Position numbers and translations under genes: made by a program. From Wocania ichthyoenteri Th78 (GTDB taxonomy: Bacteria > Bacteroidota > Bacteroidia > Flavobacteriales > Flavobacteriaceae), in contig NZ_KN525716.1 in the NCBI RefSeq assembly GCF_000789235.1, positions 898,071 through 962,070 of the forward strand: a DNA stretch of 64,000 nt, given 5' to 3'. Positions 62,527 through 64,000 of the stretch are shown piece by piece. The first letter of the stretch is position 1, and every line of letters starts with the position of its first letter. The notes below the pieces were generated by a model. It did no database searches, was not told the origin of the DNA, and worked only from the letters and a program-made list of their open reading frames with translations.

Positions 62527-63445
62527 AAAAATCAATAAGTAGCTTCAATCCTTCCTCTAAAGCTATTTGTTCTTTACCTAATAAAGCTTTCATTTTTGAA
62601 GTATCTGGGCATCTCCTAGCCATATCTCCTTCTTTTAAAGCTGGAGCATGTATAATTTCTGAATTTGAATTAGACACTCTAATAATAGTATTAGCTAATT
62701 CTAAAACAGTCATTTCTTTATCACTTCCTATATTAATTACTTCATTATGACATTTAGGGTCTTTCAATGCTTTAATGCAGGTTTCAATATTATCGTCTAC
62801 AAAACAAAATGATCGCGTTTGCTGACCGTCTCCATAAATATAAATGGGCTCATTTTTTAAAGCGGCTTTTAAAAATTTAGGAATAACAAAATCTTCACTT
62901 TGATTTGGTCCATACGTATTAAAAAACCTAAAAATTGTATATTCCAGACCGTATTCTTGGTAGTAAGATTTAAAAAATGCTTCTCCAACATTTTTCACAA
63001 TAGCATATGGTAATCTTGAATTTAAAGGTGTTGTTTGCTCGTTTTGTGGAATTTCAAAAGGTTCTCCATATACTTCAGAAGAACTTGAATAAAACACCCT
63101 TTTAACACAACTGTTTTTCGATAGTGATAGAATGTTCTTTATGCCTTCAATATCCTCTAACACCATCATTGGATTTTCTAACGTACGTTTTACGCCAACT
63201 ACAGCCGCAAAATGAAATACATAATCAAAATTGAATCTTCCAAAAATGGGTACAATATCATTGTAGTTATTTACATTCGCTTTAATAAAAGTGACATTAT
63301 CCTTTTTCGGGATTTTAGTTATAGAGCCTGTTAAAAAATTATCTACTATTACTATTTGGTTATTAATATCTTTAGATAATTCTAGTGTTAATGCACTTCC
63401 TATATTTCCTGCTCCACCAGTAATTAAATATTTGGTTACGCTCAT
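62510..63445 (-). CDS. NAD-dependent sugar-nucleotide epimerase/dehydratase (SDR)
   Basis: 311 residues. ITGGAGNIGSALTLEL is the GxxGxxG NAD loop; VDNFLTGS, FHFAAVVGVKRTLENP, FYSSSSEVYG and YAIVK (YxxxK catalytic pair), RFFNTYGPNQ and YIYGDGQQTRSFCFVDDN are the extended-SDR signatures of UDP-glucose 4-epimerase or UDP-glucuronate decarboxylase relatives. The exact reaction is not determined. It provides a nucleotide sugar for this cluster and overlaps its neighbours on both sides (17 bp and 4 bp). Confidence 0.9.
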   Translation of the reverse strand: MSVTKYLITGGAGNIGSALTLELSKDINNQIVIVDNFLTGSITKIPKKDNVTFIKANVNNYNDIVPIFGRFNFDYVFHFAAVVGVKRTLENPMMVLEDIEGIKNILSLSKNSCVKRVFYSSSSEVYGEPFEIPQNEQTTPLNSRLPYAIVKNVGEAFFKSYYQEYGLEYTIFRFFNTYGPNQSEDFVIPKFLKAALKNEPIYIYGDGQQTRSFCFVDDNIETCIKALKDPKCHNEVINIGSDKEMTVLELANTIIRVSNSNSEIIHAPALKEGDMARRCPDTSKMKALLGKEQIALEEGLKLLIDFYENRK

Positions 63446-64000
63446 GTAATTAACTTTTTAATAATTGTTTTTTGAACCCTAAAATTAACAAACCAAAATG
63501 GATTAATCTTGAACATGTTACCTATAGTTTTCCAAAAATTGATTTTAATCATTTTACTTTGCATTAAACAAAGATTTAGCATCAGTTTTTTATAAACATC
63601 CTTTTTAATAGTCTCTTTATTATAATAACGCTTTACTACATCAAACAAATATAACGGTAAAAAAATGTATTTCTCTTGATGGTTTGATACATTATTTTCG
63701 TGTTGTCTGTACCTAACAAGAGGCGCATCTATATAATAAAACTTGGTATGAAATGCACATCTAGACCAATACTCGACATCTTCTCCTGCATGTGGCATAA
63801 TTTCATTGAAATAACCTACATCTTTAACAATTTCTTTTCTAATAAGAGGTGTGGAACTCATTATAGTCCAATTACCAATCATTTTAGTTAAAACGTCTCC
63901 ATGCTTTACATTAGTGTGCCCTGGCTTTCCTATTATCTTTTCTAATTGTTTTCCTTCTCCATCAATTGTGCTACAATATGAGTGTACCAATCCAAAGTCT
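63442..64000 (-). CDS. Glycosyltransferase family 2, C-terminal part (runs off the window)
   Basis: About 186 codons of this gene are visible; the frame is open to the right edge (upstream residues read DFGLVHSYCSTIDG). STPLIRKEIVKDVGYFNEIMPHAGEDVEYWSRCAFHTKFYYIDAPLVRYRQHENNVSNHQEKY is the GT-A acceptor region of family 2. The N-terminal donor domain is outside the window. It overlaps the SDR gene by 4 bp. Confidence 0.85.
   Translation of the reverse strand, partial: DFGLVHSYCSTIDGEGKQLEKIIGKPGHTNVKHGDVLTKMIGNWTIMSSTPLIRKEIVKDVGYFNEIMPHAGEDVEYWSRCAFHTKFYYIDAPLVRYRQHENNVSNHQEKYIFLPLYLFDVVKRYYNKETIKKDVYKKLMLNLCLMQSKMIKINFWKTIGNMFKINPFWFVNFRVQKTIIKKLIT

Noticed and set aside
47455-64000. Legionaminic or pseudaminic acid pathway
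   Set aside because: No PseB/LegB-type dehydratase, aminotransferase or acetyltransferase is visible; not excluded because the cluster runs past the window.

Overview
The window looks like chromosomal DNA of a marine-type Flavobacteriaceae bacterium (Bacteroidota). The sequence is strongly AT-rich. Several families are typical of or confined to that group: a type IX secretion (T9SS) sorting-tail protein, a PorV-like outer-membrane protein, a DUF3276 PurA-like protein, DUF6090, a long NusB of about 315 residues, a cyclophilin-FKBP fusion, and YfiT/BstA-like DinB proteins. The few credible promoters match the Bacteroidota -7 box TAnnTTTG, not E. coli boxes. No tRNA, rRNA, CRISPR or prophage was seen.

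Layout. (1) 1-6.9 kb: a decayed IS3-family insertion sequence, sucC, lysA, then a sterol-desaturase-like enzyme, a double SnoaL-like lipoprotein and a DUF1624 membrane acyltransferase-like protein, followed by debris of a membrane gene. A 26-bp sequence occurs at both the IS remnant and this debris. (2) 6.9-19.3 kb: a T9SS-exported peptidoglycan amidase with an array of 20-bp-phased repeats upstream, a secreted DinB-like protein, an M28 peptidase, a PPK2 kinase, a flavodoxin-like reductase, an unknown secreted coiled-coil protein, an NtrC-like regulator lacking its DNA-binding domain, a beta-barrel protein, an MscS channel and a two-gene ABC exporter. (3) 19.5-28.5 kb: chaperones grpE-dnaJ, a YceI lipoprotein, a DUF6090 gene broken by one stop codon, a DUF1801 protein, a yajC/DUF1573/nusB run, an MsbA-like ABC transporter and a DUF3276 protein. 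(4) 28.5-39.5 kb: an M14 carboxypeptidase, a PlsC-like acyltransferase, a bile-acid-family symporter, csaA, a thioredoxin-fold protein, a GNAT enzyme, a long YwqK/MORN-repeat protein, a BstA-like enzyme, a dual immunophilin and recQ. (5) 39.7-47.4 kb: kdsD-tatC-CMD-lptB, an unknown membrane-anchored protein, DUF808, pssA, and a PorV2-like/DUF4105 pair.

(6) 47.4-64 kb: one tightly packed minus-strand surface-polysaccharide cluster running past the right edge. It contains neuA, neuB and neuC (nonulosonic/sialic acid synthesis and CMP activation), eight or nine glycosyltransferases, an unclassified GT-B-like protein, a methyltransferase, an SDR sugar-nucleotide enzyme, a Wzy/WaaL-type membrane polymerase or ligase, and a polyprenyl-phosphate sugar transferase at its 3' end. 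No Wzx flippase is visible inside the window. The genes together suggest a glycan carrying a sialic-acid-like sugar. kdsD and lptB nearby concern lipopolysaccharide supply and export but sit in a separate operon.

Most genes are ordinary and intact. The more unusual signals are the phased repeats at 9.33-9.40 kb, the nonsense-split DUF6090 gene, the regulator with a GAFTSA loop and no HTH, the DnaJ with one zinc centre, an inverted repeat straddling the probable nusB promoter, the IS/26-bp repeat scar, and the sialic-acid-type cluster with its unclassified transferase.
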